DNA from: Roseateles hydrophilus
GTDB taxonomy: Bacteria; Pseudomonadota; Gammaproteobacteria; Burkholderiales; Burkholderiaceae_C
DNA length: 64,000 bases
Assembly (NCBI RefSeq): GCF_026712245.1
Contig: NZ_JAPPUY010000005.1
Coordinates: 186,001 to 250,000 of the forward strand
Direction: 5' to 3'
The notes below the pieces were generated by a model. The model saw only the letters and a list, made by a program, of their open reading frames with translations. It was not told where the DNA came from and made no database searches. Position 1 is the stretch's first letter. Every line of letters starts with the position of its first letter. Made by a program: the position numbers and the translations under genes. This document shows positions 7,055 to 19,616 of this stretch, piece by piece.

Positions 7055-10000
7055 TCAGGAGGAGCCGAAGCCCAGGAACTCCAGCAGCAGGTTGCGCCGG
7101 CGGCGGCGGCGCTCGTCCTTGTCCTTGTCGGCGTCGGCCGGGCCGGCGGCCGTGGCGGCGGTGGGCTGGGTCACGGGCACGGCGATGGGCGGGGTGACCA
7201 CCGTCTCGGCCATCGTGCCGGTGCGGGCGCCGGTCACCTGGATGTCGTTCGCGTTCACCAGCCGCTCCGCGCCCAGGAAGGCATTGCCCTTGGAGCGGAT
7301 GCCGGCCTCGCCGGCATTGATCTCGCCGGTGGGGGCCTGCAGGTCCAGGTCGTTGCCGGCGGACAGCACGGCGATGCCGGAGCCGCTGAACGAGCCCGAG
7401 GTGTCGAACACCAGGTTGCCGTTGGCGTCCAGGCGCAGCACGGGCGCCGGGGCGCCGGTCACCGTCTTGGCGCCGCGGCCCGCGTCGATGTTGCCGGCCG
7501 ACGACCACATCAGCAGGTTGCCCTGCCCGATGGTGAACACGCGCGACTGGTTCACGTCGAAGTTCTGCGCCACCACGGCCGACACGTCGCCGCCGTTGAC
7601 GGTGACGATGCCCAGCTCCGTGGCCGCTTTGCTGCCCGCGCTCACCTCGCCGGCGTTCACGCCGCCGCCCGGGTTGAGCAGCGTGATGTCGGCGCTTTGC
7701 AGCGTCTTGATCTGGCTGGTGGGCATGCGCACCTGGGCGGCCGGGCGGGCCGCCAGCGTGCCGGCGTCCGCCACCGGGAACAGCAGGTTGATCGCCTGAT
7801 AGCCACTCGCATAGGCCGCCCAGCGTTCGTCACCCGCCAGCACCGCGGCGGCGCGGCCGGCGCGCTTGAGTTCGCCCATCAGCACGCGGTTCAGCCACGG
7901 GATCTGGCGCTCCAGCGGCAGCGCCTCGAAGCGGCGCAGCGTGTCAGCGGCGTCACTGCCGCGCTGGCCGCTCATCAAGGCCACGTAGTCGCCCAGCTTG
8001 GCCAGGTCGGCCGTGGCGGCCAGTTGCGCCAGCGCGGAGCTGCGCTGTGCAAGCGGCTGCGTGGCGAGCGTGGCCATCAGCACGCGGCTGACCAGCAACG
8101 ACTGCTGCGCGCTGCTCAAGGCCGGGGCCTGGGCCAGCGCCGCCGCATCACTGAGGGCCGACCACGCCGGGGCCAACCGGCTGGTCTGCTTGGCGAGTGC
8201 CTCGGTGACCTTGGCATCGTCGATGGGCAGGCCCATCAGCGCGGCCTGGCGCAGGCGCTGCTCGGCCGCATCCGGCCGTGCCGGCTGCGCGCGCACCTGC
8301 GCTGCCACCAGCCGGTCCAGCGTTTCGTTACCCAGGCGCTGGCGCAGCAGCGCCAGCTGTTCGGCTGGTGTGGCGGCGTCGAACGCGGCCGCCGTGCCCG
8401 TGCCGCCCAGCAGCACCCAGGCCTGGCCCAGCTTGCCGGCCAGGCCCGACGCGCCCAGCACCTGGAAGCCGGCGGCGCTGGCGCGGGCGTAGTCCTCGCC
8501 CTCGGCGCTCAGGCCGGCCACCACGGTGATGCGCGCGCCGCCCTCGGGCAGCAGCGCGCTGTTGGACAGGTTGCCGCGCGACACGATGCCGGTGCTGGTG
8601 GACAGGTCCACATCGCGGCCGGCCAGCACCAGCAGGTCGCCCGGGCCGGCCACTTCCAGCCCCAGGCCATTGCCGAAGCGCAGGTCGCGGCCGGCCTGCA
8701 GCTGGCTCAGCTCGCTGCGCTGGCCGCTGGCCGCTGGCTGGTGCTGCACGCTGACGTTGGACACCCGCAGGTCGCGGCCGCCCGTGGCGGCCAGCGGGCG
8801 CGTCGTGGCGATGTTGCTCAAGTCCAGATCGCCTTGCTGCGCCAGCAGTTGCACCGGCGCGCGGTTGCTGGTGTCCAGCACGGCGCGGCCGGCGTCGTCG
8901 CGTGCCAGCAGCAGGCCTTGCTGCAGCGTCTCGGCCATGCGGTTGAGTGCCTGCGTCTGCACCTGCGTGTTGGCGGTCTGCGGTGCCGTCAGCGACTGCA
9001 CGGACAGGCTGCTCAGCGTGACGCTGTCGCCCGCGGCAACCCAGGTGCGGGCGGCGCTCGGGTCAGCCGCCAGGCTCCAGGTTTGCAGTCCGTTGGCGAC
9101 GACGCTGCCCTGCGGCGCCAGCAGGCGCAGGTCCACCGGCACCACCTGGGCGCCGGGCAGCTCGCGCACGCCCTGCCACAGTGGCTGGCTCGCGCCGGCG
9201 TACTGCACATCGCCGCCCGCGCTCTGCAGCAGCAGGCTGGCCCGGCGGTCCAGCATCGGCGTCACGACGTTCTGGCCCAGCGCCTCGTTGTTGTCGTAGG
9301 TGGGGCTGGCGAACGAGAAGTTGCGCGCGCTGGCAATCGCCAGGTCGCCCGCCGCCTGCACGCGCACAGCGCCGTCCAGGTAGAGCAGTTGCACACCGGC
9401 TTCGCGGCCGACCGGGATGCCCTCGGCGGCACGGATGGCGCCACCGGCGCGCAGGTCCAGACCGCGTGAGCCCATGAACTGGCCGCTGACGACATCGCCG
9501 CCCGCCTGCACGCTGAGGCCACCGCCGCCGAACTGCAGCAGCCCGGCAGGCAGGCCTGTGGCCGCGGCGCCGGTGGCGTCCAGCACCAGGCCCGAGCTGA
9601 TGGCGGCGGCCTGCAGCTGCTGCACCGTGCCGCCGGCCTGCACAAGGATGCTGCCGCCGCCCAGCGTGGCCAGGCCTTGCGAGAAGCGGTCCTCGCGGCC
9701 GAACCAGGCCGTCGTGCCGTTGTTGTTGGCGCGCCAGTACCAGTCGGTGATGTAGCGCTGATCCTGGCCCAGCGCGCTGCCCAGCACGTCGCCACCGGCC
9801 TGCACGCGGATGGCGCCGCCGCGCTCGGTGAAGGGCATCAGGCCCGAGCTGCCCAGCACCGGGCCCAGCGTCTCGGCCAGCGCGTCCAGTGCCGTGGCGG
9901 GCAGCGGGTCGGCCGGCGCCGGTTCGGGCGCAGGCGTCGGCGCGGGCGCGGGCGCAGGTTGAGGCGCCGGTGCTGGTGTCGGCGCGGGCGCTGGGGCGGG

Positions 10001-13000
10001 CGTCGGGGCCTGGCCTGGCACGGTGGGTGCGGCCGGCGGTTGGGCATTGCCGGTCGTGGCGCCATTGCCCGCGGCGGGCACGGTGGCGTCGGTTGTGGCG
10101 TCCAGGCGGCCCGCCGGCGCGGCCGTTGCCGTTGCCGTTGCAGCGGCCAGGCTGGCCACCGGCACGCCCAGCGTGGCGATGCTGGCCTTGCTGTTCAGCA
10201 GCTTCACGTCCTGGCCGGCGGCGAGGGTGATGCTGCCGGTGGTGCTGCGCAGCTGCACGGCCTGGCTGTCGTGGCCGACCTCGATCGAGCCGACGCCCGT
10301 GACGGTCGCCAGCGTGTGGGCGGCATTCAGGTCGGCGCCCGCCACGATGCGCAGGTCGCCGGCGCGGGCCGAGGTGCCTACCCAGGTGCCGGCGGTCACC
10401 GGCGACTCACGCAGGCCCGTGCTCAGGCTGGCCTGCAGCTGGACGTTGCCAGCGGCGCGCAGTGTCAGTGCGGCCTCGGCGGCATGGGGTGCGGCCGCCT
10501 GCTGGGCCGCGGTGAGCGTGGGCAGGCGCCAGTCGGCGCTCAGGCGCAGGTCATTGCTGGCGCGCACCTCCACGCCGGCACGCACGCGCAGCGTGGGCAG
10601 CAGGTCGGCCTGCTCGGCGCTCAGGCGCGTGGCGATGGCTTCGGCCGTCTGCTGGCCCGCGCCCATGAAGGCGTCGTTGTCCAGCAGCACGCGGCCCAGG
10701 CCGAGCTGGCCGGCCGGTGCCGGGGTGGGGGCTGGGGCCGGCGTGGGCGCAGGCGTGGGGCTGGGGGCCGGCGACGGCGCGGGTGCCGGGCCGTTGGGGC
10801 CGGTGGGCGCGGTGGGCGGCTGCGTGTTGCCGGTGGTGGGACCATTGCCGTCGGACACGGCGCTCGCATCAGCCGTGACGGCCAGTGCGAGTGCGCGGCT
10901 GCCTTGTGCGGAGGCCGGCTGCGGCGGGCTGGGCGGCTGCACGTTGCCGGTGGTCGGCCCGTTGCCGGCGGACGGGCCGGTGGGCGCCGGCGTTGGTGCG
11001 GGAGCGGGCGCCGGCAGCGGTGCCGGCGTCAGCGGTGGCAGCGGCGGCTGGGTGCCACCCGTGGTCGGGCCGTTGCCATCGGACGGTGCCGTTGGTGACG
11101 GCGCCGGGCTCGGGGGCACCGGCGCGGGTGTGGGGGCCGGTGTCGGCGCGGGCGTCGGAGCCGGCGAGGGCACGGGTGCCGGCGTTGGCGCCGGTGAGGG
11201 CACTGGCGCAGGTGTGGGTGCTGGCTCGGGCGCAGGCGCCGGTGACGGGACCGGGGCTGGTGCGGGTGACGGCACGGGGGCCGGCGCTGGCGCCGGTGAG
11301 GGCACTGGCGCAGGTGTGGGTGCTGGCTCGGGCGCAGGCGCTGGTGACGGGGCCGGCGCTGGTGCGGGCGAGGGCGAGGGCACGGGGGCCGGCGTTGGCG
11401 CCGGTGAGGGCGCTGGCGCAGGCGTGGGTGCTGGCTCGGGCGCAGGCGCTGGTGACGGGACCGGCGCTGGTGCGGGCGAGGGCACGGGCGCCGGCGTTGG
11501 CGCAGGTCCGGGTGCCGGTGCTGGTGCTGGTGCAGGCGTCGGCGCCACGGGCGGCGCGGGTGGCTGGGTGCCACCGGTGGTCGGGCCGTTGCCGTCGGCT
11601 GGCGGCGTGGGCGAGGGGGCAGGCGCAGGTGCCGGGCTGGGTGCGGGCACCGGCGAGGGTGCCGGCACCGGCGAGGGCGCCGGCACCGGTGCTGGCGCTG
11701 GTGCTGGTGCTGGTGCTGGTGCTGGTGCTGGAGCCGGTGCCGGTGCCGGCGCCGGCGCCGGCGCAGGGCCGGGCACCACCGGGGGCGCCGGCGGCTGGGT
11801 GTTGCCGGTCGTGGGGCCGTTGCCGTCGGCCGGTGTCGTGGGTGCCGGGCCGGGTGCAGGCGTTGGCGCGGGTGTCGGCGCCGGGCTGGGCGACGGCACC
11901 GGGGACGGTGTCGGGCTGGGCGACGGCACCGGGGACGGTGTCGGGCTGGGGGCCGGCGCGGGCGATGGCGCGGGCACGGGGGCCGGTGCCGGCGCTGGTT
12001 CGGGCGCAGGGGCAGGTACAGGCGCAGGTGCCGGTGCCGGTGATGGCGTGGGACTCGGTGTCGGTGCGGGCGCGGGTGCAGGCGTCGGCGCCGGGGCGGG
12101 CGTCGTGCCAGGCACCACGGGGGGCGCGGGCGGCTGGGTGTTGCCGGTGGTCGGGCCGTTGCCGTCAGCCGGCGTCGTGGGCACCGGCGCGGGCGCGGGC
12201 GGCAGCGGCGGTGCGGGCGGCTTGCTGGTGCCGGTGCTGGCGCCATTGCCGTCGGCCGGCGTGGTGGGCACCGGGCCGGGCGCCGGGGCGGGGCTGGGTG
12301 AAGGCGTCGGTGCTGGCGCCGGGGTCGGCGCGGGCGTTGGTGACGGCGTGGGCGCTGGGGTTGGCGCCGGTGCCGGTGTTGGCGCGGGTGCGGGTGCGGG
12401 TGTTGGGGCCGGTGAAGGCGCCGGCGCCGGCGATGGCGTGGGTGCCGGCGTTGGCGCGGGCACGGGCGCCGGGACAACGCCGTCCACCAGGTCGGTGATG
12501 TTGTCGTAGCGCTTGACGGCCTCGACGTCGATGGCCGCGGCCTGCTGAACGCGGGTGCGCAGCGGGTCGATGAGAACGTCCTGCGTGTCCTTGTCACGCT
12601 GGGCGCGCAGGGCCAGCGTGCCGCCGCCGGCGTCGATGCTGCCGCCTTGCAGGCTCAGCCGGCCGTCGGCGCTGTTGAGCGCGATGCGGGGCGCGTCCAG
12701 GTCGGTGGCGGTGCCGGCGCTCTGTGCCGTCAGCTGCGCGCCGTCGGTGATGACGAGGGCGTCACGGGCGCTGAGCTGCATCTGGCCGCCGCTGTCGGCG
12801 CTGGCCAGGGCCGTGAGCTGGCCGCTGAGGCTGAGCGCGCCCGCGTCGGCGCTGATGTCCAGCGTGCGGGCGCGCAGCGCGCTGCCGGCTGTCAGCACGA
12901 GGTCGCCGCGGCGCTGGCGCAGCGTGATCTGCTGCTGGAAGGCCTGCGGCCCGGCCGCAGCGATCAGCGTGCCCAGCTTGTCGGCGCTGGGCAGTGTGGC

Positions 13001-16000
13001 GGCGTCCAGGTGGAGGCTGGCGAGCGTGCTGCCCTGGCCGCCGGCCTTGAGCGTGCCGCCGAGCAGCAGTTCACCTTGTGGGGCGGCGAGGCTGAGCTGG
13101 CCCGCGTCGCCGCTGCCGGCGGCGCTGACATCCAGGGTGGCGCCGCTGCCCACCGTCAGCAGGCCGTTGGCCGTGCTGAGGCTGAGGCGGCCGGCGGCGA
13201 GGTCCACGGGCACGGCGTTGGCGCCGCTGCCCAGCGTCTGGCGGCTGCCGGCCACGCTGAGGGTGCCCGCGTTGATGCTGAGGTCGCCCTGGCTGGCCAG
13301 GCTCAGCTGGCCGGCGGGCAGCAGCAGGTCGGTGTTGACGGCCATGCTGGCAGCCGACAGCGCCAGCTTGGCGGCGGTGCCGGCCGTGATGCTGGCGCGG
13401 GTGGGCTCCGCGGCCGGGTTGAGCGCGAGTGCGCCGGCCACGGTCCAGCGGCTGTCGGCGGGTGCCGTCGCGCCCGCGCGGGCGCTGATGGCGGGTGTGT
13501 TGGCGCTGAGGCTGCCCTGAACCGTGAGCTGGCTGTTGCCGCTCAGTGCGATGCCTTGCGACGCCGTCAGCGTGGTGCTGGCGGCCTGCCAGGCCTGGCT
13601 GCCCTCGGCCAGGCGCAGCTGGCCGGCGGCGGTCAGTGCGAGCGTGCCGGCAGCGGGCGCAGCGGCGGCCGCGGCATCAGGGCCTCGGCCGGTGGTGTTG
13701 GTGAGCACCAGGGTCTGGGCGCTCACCGCGGCGGTGTCAGCCGCGGCCTGCACGCGCAGGGCAGGGGCATCCAGCGTCAGCTGCCGCAGCGTCGTGCTGC
13801 CCAGGCTGGCGTTGCCGGCGAAGTCGAGCGTGGCGTAGCTGCGCAGCAGCAGCTCATCGGCCGTGGCGAGCTGCTGGAGCAGCGGGCCGGCCAGCTGCAG
13901 GCTGCCGTCCGCAGCGCTGCCGCCCAGCTGCAGGCGCGGCGCACCCAGGCCGAGGGCGGCGGCGGTGAGCGTGGCCCCGTCGACAATCGCGGCGCTGCCG
14001 GTGGCGTCCAGCTGCACACGCCCGCTGCTCGCCTGCAGCGAGGCGTTGCCTGCGAGCTTCAGCGTGCCCGTCTTCAGCTCGGCGCCTTGGCGCGTCAGCC
14101 CGCTGCCGGCGTGGGCGCTGAGCAGCACGGCCGCGCCGTCGCCCTGCAGCGTCCACTGCGTGGCCGCCGTGGTGCCGGCGGCCTGCAGTGGTGCGCCGGC
14201 TTGGACCGCGACCGTCTCGCGCGCCGTGAGCAGCAGGTTGGCCGCGGTCAGGGCGCGCGGCGGCTTCGGTGTGCCGTCGGGCACGCTTGGGGGCGTCTCG
14301 TCGTAGACGTTCACCGTCTGCGCGCGCACGGCCAGTGCGCCGGGTTGGCGAAGGTCGGTCGGCACAGCGCCGAGCACGAGCTTGTCGACCCCCAGTGCGT
14401 TGAGCTGCGCCATGCTGAGCCGCAGGCCGGCGGCGCTGTCCGGCGCGTCGCCTACCAGGATGTCGCTGGCGGCGAAGTAGGCGCTGCCGCCATGGCCGCC
14501 GTTGCCGGCGGCGACGCGCAGCGCGCTGCGCAGGTCGGCCTGCTGCGCGGCCACCACCAGTGCACCGGCGTCGCGGTTCAGCGCCGGCGTGGCGCTGTCG
14601 TTGCGGGTGGCGAGATCGCTGAAAAAGCCGTCGGCCGAGGCGAGGCGGATTTCGCTGTAGCGGCGCGCCTGCTTGCTGGTGAGCAGCTGCCAGGTGCTGG
14701 GCAGTGCATCGGTGACGCTCGTGCCGGCGGTGCTGAGCCGTGCGCCGACGACGAGGCTGCCGTCATCGCGCACCTGACTCTGGCCTTGGGCCAGCACCAG
14801 CGCGCTGTCGTCGCTGCGCTTGAGCGCGATGGGGCGCACCAGTACGGCGCCGTCCAGCGCGGCATAGCGGGCGGGCAGCAGGGTGTAGGTGCCGGTCAGC
14901 TGCGTGCCGTCGGCCAGCGTGACGCCGGTGCTGCCGAAGTCGATGCTGCGGCCCAGCGCCGGCAGGTTGGGCAGGCTGTTGTCGGCGGCGCCGGTGCTGC
15001 GCACGCTGGGCACCAGCGCATAGCTGCCGTTGGCGGCGCTGAAGATGTCGGTCGAGCCGCCGGGGCCGGCGACGAACTGCCAGCCCAGCAGCTGGCCGCC
15101 GCCGCTGAGGTCCACGCTGGCGCCGGCGGCGCTGGTGACGGTGGGCGCCTGCAGCGTGATGGCCTTGGCCGGGGTGGCGCTGAGGGTGTCGCCGGGCTTG
15201 CTGCCGGGACCGCTCCAGTTCTCGCCGTTCCAGCTGCCGAACAACAGGCTGCGGCCGCCGGCGCTGACGGAGGTCTCGCTGCCGTCCAGCAGCGCGATGC
15301 TGTCGCGGGCGTCCAGCGTGAGGCTGCCCTCGGGCGCGCGCAGCCGGCCGCCCTGGCGGATGCTGGCGGCCTGCAGCGTCAGGCGGCCGCCGGCGCTGAA
15401 GGGCAGGTCGGGCGCTTTGCCGTCGGCGCTGGGCGGGCTGTCGATGCTGATCTGGCGGCCGGGCGCGGCGATGACGAAGCCGGTGTCGCTGGCCGGGAAG
15501 ACCTGCGCGGCGCTCAGGCGCAGATCGCCGGCCGTGGTGAGGCGGCCGTCGCCGACCACTTCGGCGCTGGGCTTTTGCAGCAGCAGGTCGCCGGCGCTGA
15601 GCAGGTTGAGCTGGCCCACGCCCTGGCTGAGCACCTGGCCGCTGACGTCCAGCCGCTGGCGGGCGGCCAGCGTGAGCGTGGCGCTGCCGGCGCTGGCAGT
15701 GAAGGCGTCCCGCTGAAGTTGGCCGAACTCCAGCGCTGTACGGCCGTTGATCCAGCTCAGGTAGGTGGCCGACAGCGTGCTGCTGCTGGGCAGTGCGCTG
15801 GGCTGCACGGCCAGCACGGGTGCGTCCAGGCGCAGCGCGCCCGCGATGTCCAGCGACGTGGCGGCGTCGATCAGCAGGCGCTCGCGCGACGCCAGCGACA
15901 GCTCGGTGACGCCCGAGCGTGTGATCCACGGCGCGTCCACGCGGGCCACGCCGCGCAAGGTACCGGCGCTGCCCAGCGTGTCGGGCGTCAGCGTGGTGCT

Positions 16001-19000
16001 GAGGGCGCCGTTGTCGGCAGCAAGCAGCAACTCGCGCACGGCCGGCAGGCGCACGGTGTCGGTGAGGCCGGCTTCCAGGTTGATGCTCAGTCGGCCGCCG
16101 GCCGCGCCGGTGCCGCCGCCGGCGGCCCGCAGCGTGCCTTCCAGCAGCAGGTCGCCGTTGGCGTTCACGCTCAGCGAGCCGGCGTTGCTGGCCAGGGTCT
16201 GGCGCGTGACGCGGTCGCCGGCCGACGTGGTTTCGCGCACGTCGACGCTGCCGCTCGTGCCGCGGATGTCGATCTCGGCGCCCTGCTGCACGATGAGGCT
16301 GGTGGCGTAGCTCTGCGCCGTGGCGCCGGTGTTCAGGCTGACGCTGCCGCCTGCGAGCACGCGGCCGTTCAGCAGGCCGTCGGTGCTGGGCAGGGTCTGG
16401 GTGATGCCGGCCACGTCGATGCGGCTGCTGGCGCCCAGCCACAGGTGGCGTTGCAGCGGGAAGTAGCGCGAGTCCTCGCCCGTGGCGAGACTCAGGCTGA
16501 CCTGGCCCGCCGGTGCGGTGATGCTGCCGTCCAGACGCAGCTGCTGGCGGGCCGACAGCTGCACCTTGGCGCCAGCGTCCAGCGACAGCGAGGCGCCCGC
16601 GCCGAACAGCAGCCGGCCGGCAGGCTGGTCTGCCGTGATGCCACTGGCGCTGAGCGTGATGTCGATGGGCTGCGGGTAGCTGCGCGGCGGCGTGGCCAGC
16701 GAGAACACCGTGTCCATGGCCGTGCCGGTGGCACGGTTGCGCGTGGCGCCATCGGCCTGCCACAGCTGCAGGCGCGGCGCCATCTGCGTGCCGGCTTCGA
16801 CGCTGAGCAGGTCGCGCCCGTCCAGCGCGTAGCTCTGGAAGCCGCCGCGGTTGAAGAAGTCAGCGGTCAGCATCAGCGCACCGCCGGCGTCGGCCGCGGG
16901 GCCGACGCGGATCTGCGGCGCGGCGAGCGTGAACTTGCCGCCCTGTGTCACGCCATGGCCGCGCAGGCTGACCTCGTCCAGCGCCGACACGGACGCGCCG
17001 CCGCGCAGCGTCAGCGCGCCGGCCGTGCCGCCGCACAGGGTATTGGCCTTGCAGCTGCCAATCGCCTGCGCGCCGGTCAGCAGCGCGCCGCTGGACACGT
17101 CCAGCACCGTGGCCGCGCCGAGCTGCAGGTCGCTGCCGGCCTGCAGCGTGATGCTGCCGCCGGCCGTCGCAGCGGGGCGGGCGGCGTCGGTCAGCGTGGC
17201 GTCCAGCGCGGCGTTGACCCAGCGGCCCGAGGCGTCCAGCCGCACGCCGTCGGCCACGCGCACATCGCCCGCGCCGCTGCGCAGCGTGATGCTGCCGGCG
17301 GTGCTGCGAATGTCGGCCTCTGCACTGACGGTGCCGCTGCTGGACTGCAGTTGCACCACGCCGCGCGTGCCGAGTTGCAGCGTGTCGGCCAGCACCACAT
17401 CGCCCACGGCGGTGACGCTGACATCGTTGAAGCCCGACGCGGCCAGGCCGGCCAGCGACAGCCCGGAGGCAAGGCCATCCAGCGCCGTGGCTGCCCCGGC
17501 GGTGTCGCCGCGCAGCAGCGACCAGCGGCTGTCGTCCAGCGCGTTGCCGCTGCTGCGCAGCCGGAAGTCGCGCAGCACCGGGCCGGCGTAGGTGGCGGTG
17601 CCGAACGCGTTGACGTGGGTGGCCGCGCCCAGTGCCAGTTTGGCTGCAGCAGCGGCAGCGTCCAGGCCGGCGAGCTGGCGCTCGCCCTGCGTGACGCTGC
17701 CGTTCACTTGACCGTCCAGCACCAGGCGGGGCGCGACGATGCTGAGGCTGCCGCCGCTCTGGCCGGTGACGTAGCCCGGCTCCAGGCGTGACGGGCTGAC
17801 TAGTCCGTAGCTAGGGCGCACGCCCCAGCGGTCGTAGCTTGCCTTGGCCGTGCCGGCGTTGACGATGCCGGTGTAGAGCAGGTCCTTGGGGGCGTCGTTC
17901 AGCGTGTAGGCGCGGCCGTTGCTGGCGTAGAGCTGTGTGGGCGCCACCTGGGCGGCCGTGTAGTTCACCTGCCCGCCCGAGACATCCAGGCGCGCGCTGG
18001 CATGCGTGACGATGGCCTCGCCGGCCACCAGCTTCAGCGAGCCGCCGCTGGCCAGCCGTTCGCTGGCGCTGCGCTGCTGGGCCGCGCGGTAGTTGGCGAG
18101 GTCGCCCAGGATGGGCGAGGCCTGGCGGATGTCCAGCGTGACCTTGTTGCGGAACAGCAGGCCGTCCTTCTGCAGCGGCGCGTCCTTCAGGTCGTTGCTG
18201 CCCAGCAGCTCGGTGGTGACGAACTCGCGCGCGACGCTGACCGTGGTGTCGGTCGTGCCGGCGACGTCGATGCGGGCGTTGGCGTCGATGACGATGCGCC
18301 CGCCCGTGGCCGTCAGCGGGTTGCTGGTGACCAGGCCGCCGAAGGGGTGGAGCGTGTCCAGCGCGCGCAACTCGGCCATGGCGCCAGGGGCCACGACGCG
18401 GGCGCCTTCGGCGAGCGTGATGCTGCCGCCGGCCAGGTCCAGCCGCGAGCGGGTGAAGGTGGCGTTGTCGTCGCTGGTCAGCGGCTTGCCGTCGGCACCG
18501 GCGTTGGCGGGGGTGATCTCGGTGACGCTGCCGGTGGTCAGCGTCAGCGTGCCGCTGCGCTGAGCTTGCTTGTAGGCACCTTTGTCGCCCTGCGGGATGA
18601 GCGCGCCGGTGTCCCGATAGGTCTCGCCCGCATCGCCCTGCGCCAACAGCAGGATGGAGCCGTTCTGCGACACGCTGGTCGTTGCGCTGACGCGGCCGGC
18701 CTGGTTGACGGCCAGGCCCACCAGCGTGGCGTTGCCGCGCGGCACGCTGATGCTGCCGGTGTTCTCCACCTTGCCGTCACCTGAGGCCAGGTCGCCCCGG
18801 CCCACTTCGACGAGCAGGCCGCGCAGCGCGGGCACGTTGGGGTTGGCCTCGGAGGCGTACAGCGGCTCGGTGGTCGGCAGCTTGTAGAAGACCTCGGCCC
18901 CCGCGCCCAACACGACCTGGCCGCCAGGGGCCGTCAGCGAGCCGGCGTTCTCCACGCGCTTGGCGTAGAGCTGGATGCGGCCGCCTTCGCCGGTGACGAT

Positions 19001-19609
19001 TTGCGCGCCCGGCTCGACGCGGATGAAGTTCTTCGCGTCGACGTAGTCGGCCGCCGCGCCGTCGTAGCGCAGCGCGGCGGCGGCGCCTGTGATGTTGCTG
19101 ACGAAGCCGTTGGCGTAGTCCGCGTCCTTGGGCGCGAGCGTGGTGGCCAGCAGCGCGCCCACGTCCACGCGGGCGTCCTTGCCGAACAGGATGCCGTTGC
19201 GGTTGTAGAGCAGGATCTCGCCGCCGTTCGTGGCCTTGAGCTGGCCCAGGATCAGGCTGGGGCTGACGCCGCCAATGCGGTTCAGCGCGCTGGAGCCCGG
19301 CAGCGCCATGTCGAAGGTGACCGAGCTGTCCGCGTCGATGTGGAAGCTGTTCCACTGGTAGATGGCGCGCTGGCTGGTCTGGCCGATCGTCATGTCCACG
19401 CCGCCACGCGCATTGGCCGTGTTCACCGGCGCGGCCGCGCCCGCGCCGTAGACGCGCCAGCCCACGGCCGGTTGCGGCACCTTGAACGGCGGCGGCGGTG
19501 GCGCCGCCACGGGCGCCTGAGCCAGGGCGACCAAGGGCAGGCTGGCGGCCAGGGCCGCCACGAGCGGGCTCAGCAGCAGGGCGGTCTTGGGCAAGGCGGG
19601 CTTGGACAT
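7055..19609 (-). CDS. Giant filamentous-haemagglutinin-like exoprotein (TpsA)
   Basis: A 4184-residue secreted adhesin of the two-partner secretion pathway. It has a signal peptide (about 1-32), then a TPS/haemagglutination-activity domain (about 45-300) with YQWNSFHID and the hallmark [16 protein letters not shown] (NRNG at 136-139). A very long beta-helical repeat region follows (to about 2375). Next is a Pro/Ala-rich region (about 2380-3240) broken by folded segments. More beta-helix comes after it, then a C-terminal part like the DUF3739 domain of FHA-family proteins ([25 protein letters not shown]). The end is basic (RRRRRR) then [11 protein letters not shown]. Start ATG 19609 is 7 bases after tpsB; an in-frame extension upstream only shadows tpsB. 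No toxin domain is recognised. Confidence 0.93.
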   Translation of the reverse strand: MSKPALPKTALLLSPLVAALAASLPLVALAQAPVAAPPPPPFKVPQPAVGWRVYGAGAAAPVNTANARGGVDMTIGQTSQRAIYQWNSFHIDADSSVTFDMALPGSSALNRIGGVSPSLILGQLKATNGGEILLYNRNGILFGKDARVDVGALLATTLAPKDADYANGFVSNITGAAAALRYDGAAADYVDAKNFIRVEPGAQIVTGEGGRIQLYAKRVENAGSLTAPGGQVVLGAGAEVFYKLPTTEPLYASEANPNVPALRGLLVEVGRGDLASGDGKVENTGSISVPRGNATLVGLAVNQAGRVSATTSVSQNGSILLLAQGDAGETYRDTGALIPQGDKGAYKQAQRSGTLTLTTGSVTEITPANAGADGKPLTSDDNATFTRSRLDLAGGSITLAEGARVVAPGAMAELRALDTLHPFGGLVTSNPLTATGGRIVIDANARIDVAGTTDTTVSVAREFVTTELLGSNDLKDAPLQKDGLLFRNKVTLDIRQASPILGDLANYRAAQQRSASERLASGGSLKLVAGEAIVTHASARLDVSGGQVNYTAAQVAPTQLYASNGRAYTLNDAPKDLLYTGIVNAGTAKASYDRWGVRPSYGLVSPSRLEPGYVTGQSGGSLSIVAPRLVLDGQVNGSVTQGERQLAGLDAAAAAAKLALGAATHVNAFGTATYAGPVLRDFRLRSSGNALDDSRWSLLRGDTAGAATALDGLASGLSLAGLAASGFNDVSVTAVGDVVLADTLQLGTRGVVQLQSSSGTVSAEADIRSTAGSITLRSGAGDVRVADGVRLDASGRWVNAALDATLTDAARPAATAGGSITLQAGSDLQLGAATVLDVSSGALLTGAQAIGSCKANTLCGGTAGALTLRGGASVSALDEVSLRGHGVTQGGKFTLAAPQIRVGPAADAGGALMLTADFFNRGGFQSYALDGRDLLSVEAGTQMAPRLQLWQADGATRNRATGTAMDTVFSLATPPRSYPQPIDITLSASGITADQPAGRLLFGAGASLSLDAGAKVQLSARQQLRLDGSITAPAGQVSLSLATGEDSRYFPLQRHLWLGASSRIDVAGITQTLPSTDGLLNGRVLAGGSVSLNTGATAQSYATSLIVQQGAEIDIRGTSGSVDVRETTSAGDRVTRQTLASNAGSLSVNANGDLLLEGTLRAAGGGTGAAGGRLSINLEAGLTDTVRLPAVRELLLAADNGALSTTLTPDTLGSAGTLRGVARVDAPWITRSGVTELSLASRERLLIDAATSLDIAGALRLDAPVLAVQPSALPSSSTLSATYLSWINGRTALEFGQLQRDAFTASAGSATLTLAARQRLDVSGQVLSQGVGQLNLLSAGDLLLQKPSAEVVGDGRLTTAGDLRLSAAQVFPASDTGFVIAAPGRQISIDSPPSADGKAPDLPFSAGGRLTLQAASIRQGGRLRAPEGSLTLDARDSIALLDGSETSVSAGGRSLLFGSWNGENWSGPGSKPGDTLSATPAKAITLQAPTVTSAAGASVDLSGGGQLLGWQFVAGPGGSTDIFSAANGSYALVPSVRSTGAADNSLPNLPALGRSIDFGSTGVTLADGTQLTGTYTLLPARYAALDGAVLVRPIALKRSDDSALVLAQGQSQVRDDGSLVVGARLSTAGTSVTDALPSTWQLLTSKQARRYSEIRLASADGFFSDLATRNDSATPALNRDAGALVVAAQQADLRSALRVAAGNGGHGGSAYFAASDILVGDAPDSAAGLRLSMAQLNALGVDKLVLGAVPTDLRQPGALAVRAQTVNVYDETPPSVPDGTPKPPRALTAANLLLTARETVAVQAGAPLQAAGTTAATQWTLQGDGAAVLLSAHAGSGLTRQGAELKTGTLKLAGNASLQASSGRVQLDATGSAAIVDGATLTAAALGLGAPRLQLGGSAADGSLQLAGPLLQQLATADELLLRSYATLDFAGNASLGSTTLRQLTLDAPALRVQAAADTAAVSAQTLVLTNTTGRGPDAAAAAAPAAGTLALTAAGQLRLAEGSQAWQAASTTLTASQGIALSGNSQLTVQGSLSANTPAISARAGATAPADSRWTVAGALALNPAAEPTRASITAGTAAKLALSAASMAVNTDLLLPAGQLSLASQGDLSINAGTLSVAGSRQTLGSGANAVPVDLAAGRLSLSTANGLLTVGSGATLDVSAAGSGDAGQLSLAAPQGELLLGGTLKAGGQGSTLASLHLDAATLPSADKLGTLIAAAGPQAFQQQITLRQRRGDLVLTAGSALRARTLDISADAGALSLSGQLTALASADSGGQMQLSARDALVITDGAQLTAQSAGTATDLDAPRIALNSADGRLSLQGGSIDAGGGTLALRAQRDKDTQDVLIDPLRTRVQQAAAIDVEAVKRYDNITDLVDGVVPAPVPAPTPAPTPSPAPAPSPAPTPAPAPAPTPAPAPTPAPTPSPTPAPTPAPAPTPSPSPAPAPGPVPTTPADGNGASTGTSKPPAPPLPPAPAPVPTTPADGNGPTTGNTQPPAPPVVPGTTPAPAPTPAPAPAPTPSPTPSPAPAPAPVPAPAPEPAPAPAPVPAPSPAPAPSPTPSPVPSPSPTPSPVPSPSPAPTPAPTPAPGPAPTTPADGNGPTTGNTQPPAPPVVPGPAPAPAPAPAPAPAPAPAPAPAPAPAPVPAPSPVPAPSPVPAPSPAPAPAPSPTPPADGNGPTTGGTQPPAPPVAPTPAPAPAPAPGPAPTPAPVPSPAPAPVPSPAPAPEPAPTPAPAPSPAPTPAPVPSPSPAPAPAPSPAPAPEPAPTPAPVPSPAPAPAPVPSPAPAPVPSPAPAPEPAPTPAPVPSPAPTPAPVPSPAPTPAPTPAPTPAPVPPSPAPSPTAPSDGNGPTTGGTQPPLPPLTPAPLPAPAPAPTPAPTGPSAGNGPTTGNVQPPSPPQPASAQGSRALALAVTADASAVSDGNGPTTGNTQPPTAPTGPNGPAPAPSPAPSPTPAPTPAPAPTPAPAGQLGLGRVLLDNDAFMGAGQQTAEAIATRLSAEQADLLPTLRVRAGVEVRASNDLRLSADWRLPTLTAAQQAAAPHAAEAALTLRAAGNVQLQASLSTGLRESPVTAGTWVGTSARAGDLRIVAGADLNAAHTLATVTGVGSIEVGHDSQAVQLRSTTGSITLAAGQDVKLLNSKASIATLGVPVASLAAATATATAAPAGRLDATTDATVPAAGNGATTGNAQPPAAPTVPGQAPTPAPAPAPTPAPAPQPAPAPAPTPAPEPAPADPLPATALDALAETLGPVLGSSGLMPFTERGGAIRVQAGGDVLGSALGQDQRYITDWYWRANNNGTTAWFGREDRFSQGLATLGGGSILVQAGGTVQQLQAAAISSGLVLDATGAAATGLPAGLLQFGGGGLSVQAGGDVVSGQFMGSRGLDLRAGGAIRAAEGIPVGREAGVQLLYLDGAVRVQAAGDLAIASARNFSFASPTYDNNEALGQNVVTPMLDRRASLLLQSAGGDVQYAGASQPLWQGVRELPGAQVVPVDLRLLAPQGSVVANGLQTWSLAADPSAARTWVAAGDSVTLSSLSVQSLTAPQTANTQVQTQALNRMAETLQQGLLLARDDAGRAVLDTSNRAPVQLLAQQGDLDLSNIATTRPLAATGGRDLRVSNVSVQHQPAASGQRSELSQLQAGRDLRFGNGLGLEVAGPGDLLVLAGRDVDLSTSTGIVSRGNLSNSALLPEGGARITVVAGLSAEGEDYARASAAGFQVLGASGLAGKLGQAWVLLGGTGTAAAFDAATPAEQLALLRQRLGNETLDRLVAAQVRAQPARPDAAEQRLRQAALMGLPIDDAKVTEALAKQTSRLAPAWSALSDAAALAQAPALSSAQQSLLVSRVLMATLATQPLAQRSSALAQLAATADLAKLGDYVALMSGQRGSDAADTLRRFEALPLERQIPWLNRVLMGELKRAGRAAAVLAGDERWAAYASGYQAINLLFPVADAGTLAARPAAQVRMPTSQIKTLQSADITLLNPGGGVNAGEVSAGSKAATELGIVTVNGGDVSAVVAQNFDVNQSRVFTIGQGNLLMWSSAGNIDAGRGAKTVTGAPAPVLRLDANGNLVFDTSGSFSGSGIAVLSAGNDLDLQAPTGEINAGEAGIRSKGNAFLGAERLVNANDIQVTGARTGTMAETVVTPPIAVPVTQPTAATAAGPADADKDKDERRRRRRNLLLEFLGFGSS
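11190..11505 (-). repeat. Three tandem copies of a 102-108 bp unit in tpsA
   Basis: Units begin at about 11190, 11292 and 11400 with the same opening GCCGGTGAGGGC. They share the order of Pro/Ala, Pro/Ser and Pro/Glu blocks (encoding [11 protein letters not shown]-type stretches). Copies differ at scattered positions and by one hexamer. This is a recent-looking tandem amplification inside the proline-rich region. Confidence 0.75.
11882..11941 (-). repeat. Perfect 30-bp tandem duplication in tpsA
   Basis: Two identical 30-base units (11882-11911 and 11912-11941) encode a repeated [10 protein letters not shown] decapeptide. Identity at every base suggests a very recent slippage or recombination event. 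Confidence 0.85.
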
Positions 19610-19616
19610 GGCGGGC

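Larger units (their letters stand above)
9890..12480 (-). repeat. Pro/Ala-rich repeat region of tpsA with eight [12 protein letters not shown] modules
   Basis: The coding strand encodes long runs of [14 protein letters not shown] and PVPAP dipeptide-like repeats. Eight copies of a 14-residue module close to [14 protein letters not shown] are spaced through them, near 12219-12257, 12129-12170, 11789-11830, 11560-11601, 11043-11084, 10933-10974, 10815-10856 and 10034-10075. Between 10080 and 10700, and again 9900-10030, the repeat is interrupted by ordinary beta-helical sequence. Repeat units are multiples of three or six bases, so length change by slippage would keep the reading frame. Confidence 0.9.

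Noticed and set aside
5206-7197. A 663-residue plus-strand frame over the exbB-like gene
   Set aside because: It is a shadow frame with His/Gln/Arg-rich translation. The minus strand has a signal peptide and ExbB motifs.
7055-7200. CdiA-type contact-dependent toxin at the TpsA C-terminus
   Set aside because: No VENN-type boundary, toxin domain or small immunity gene follows. The C-terminus is FHA/DUF3739-like with a basic tail, and the next gene is exbB-like.
9890-12480. CRISPR array
   Set aside because: Repeats are irregularly spaced, in-frame coding repeats within tpsA, without unique spacers of constant length and without cas genes.
10023-12509. An 828-residue Gly/Ala/Val-rich frame on the plus strand
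   Set aside because: It is the mirror of the Pro/Ala repeat of tpsA (PAP codons read as GAG on the other strand). No signal, start site or partner.
12647-17791. A 1714-residue open frame on the plus strand
   Set aside because: It is antisense to the beta-helical part of tpsA. High GC keeps the opposite frames free of stops, and the translation is Ala/Gly/Arg/Gln-rich without domains or a ribosome site.
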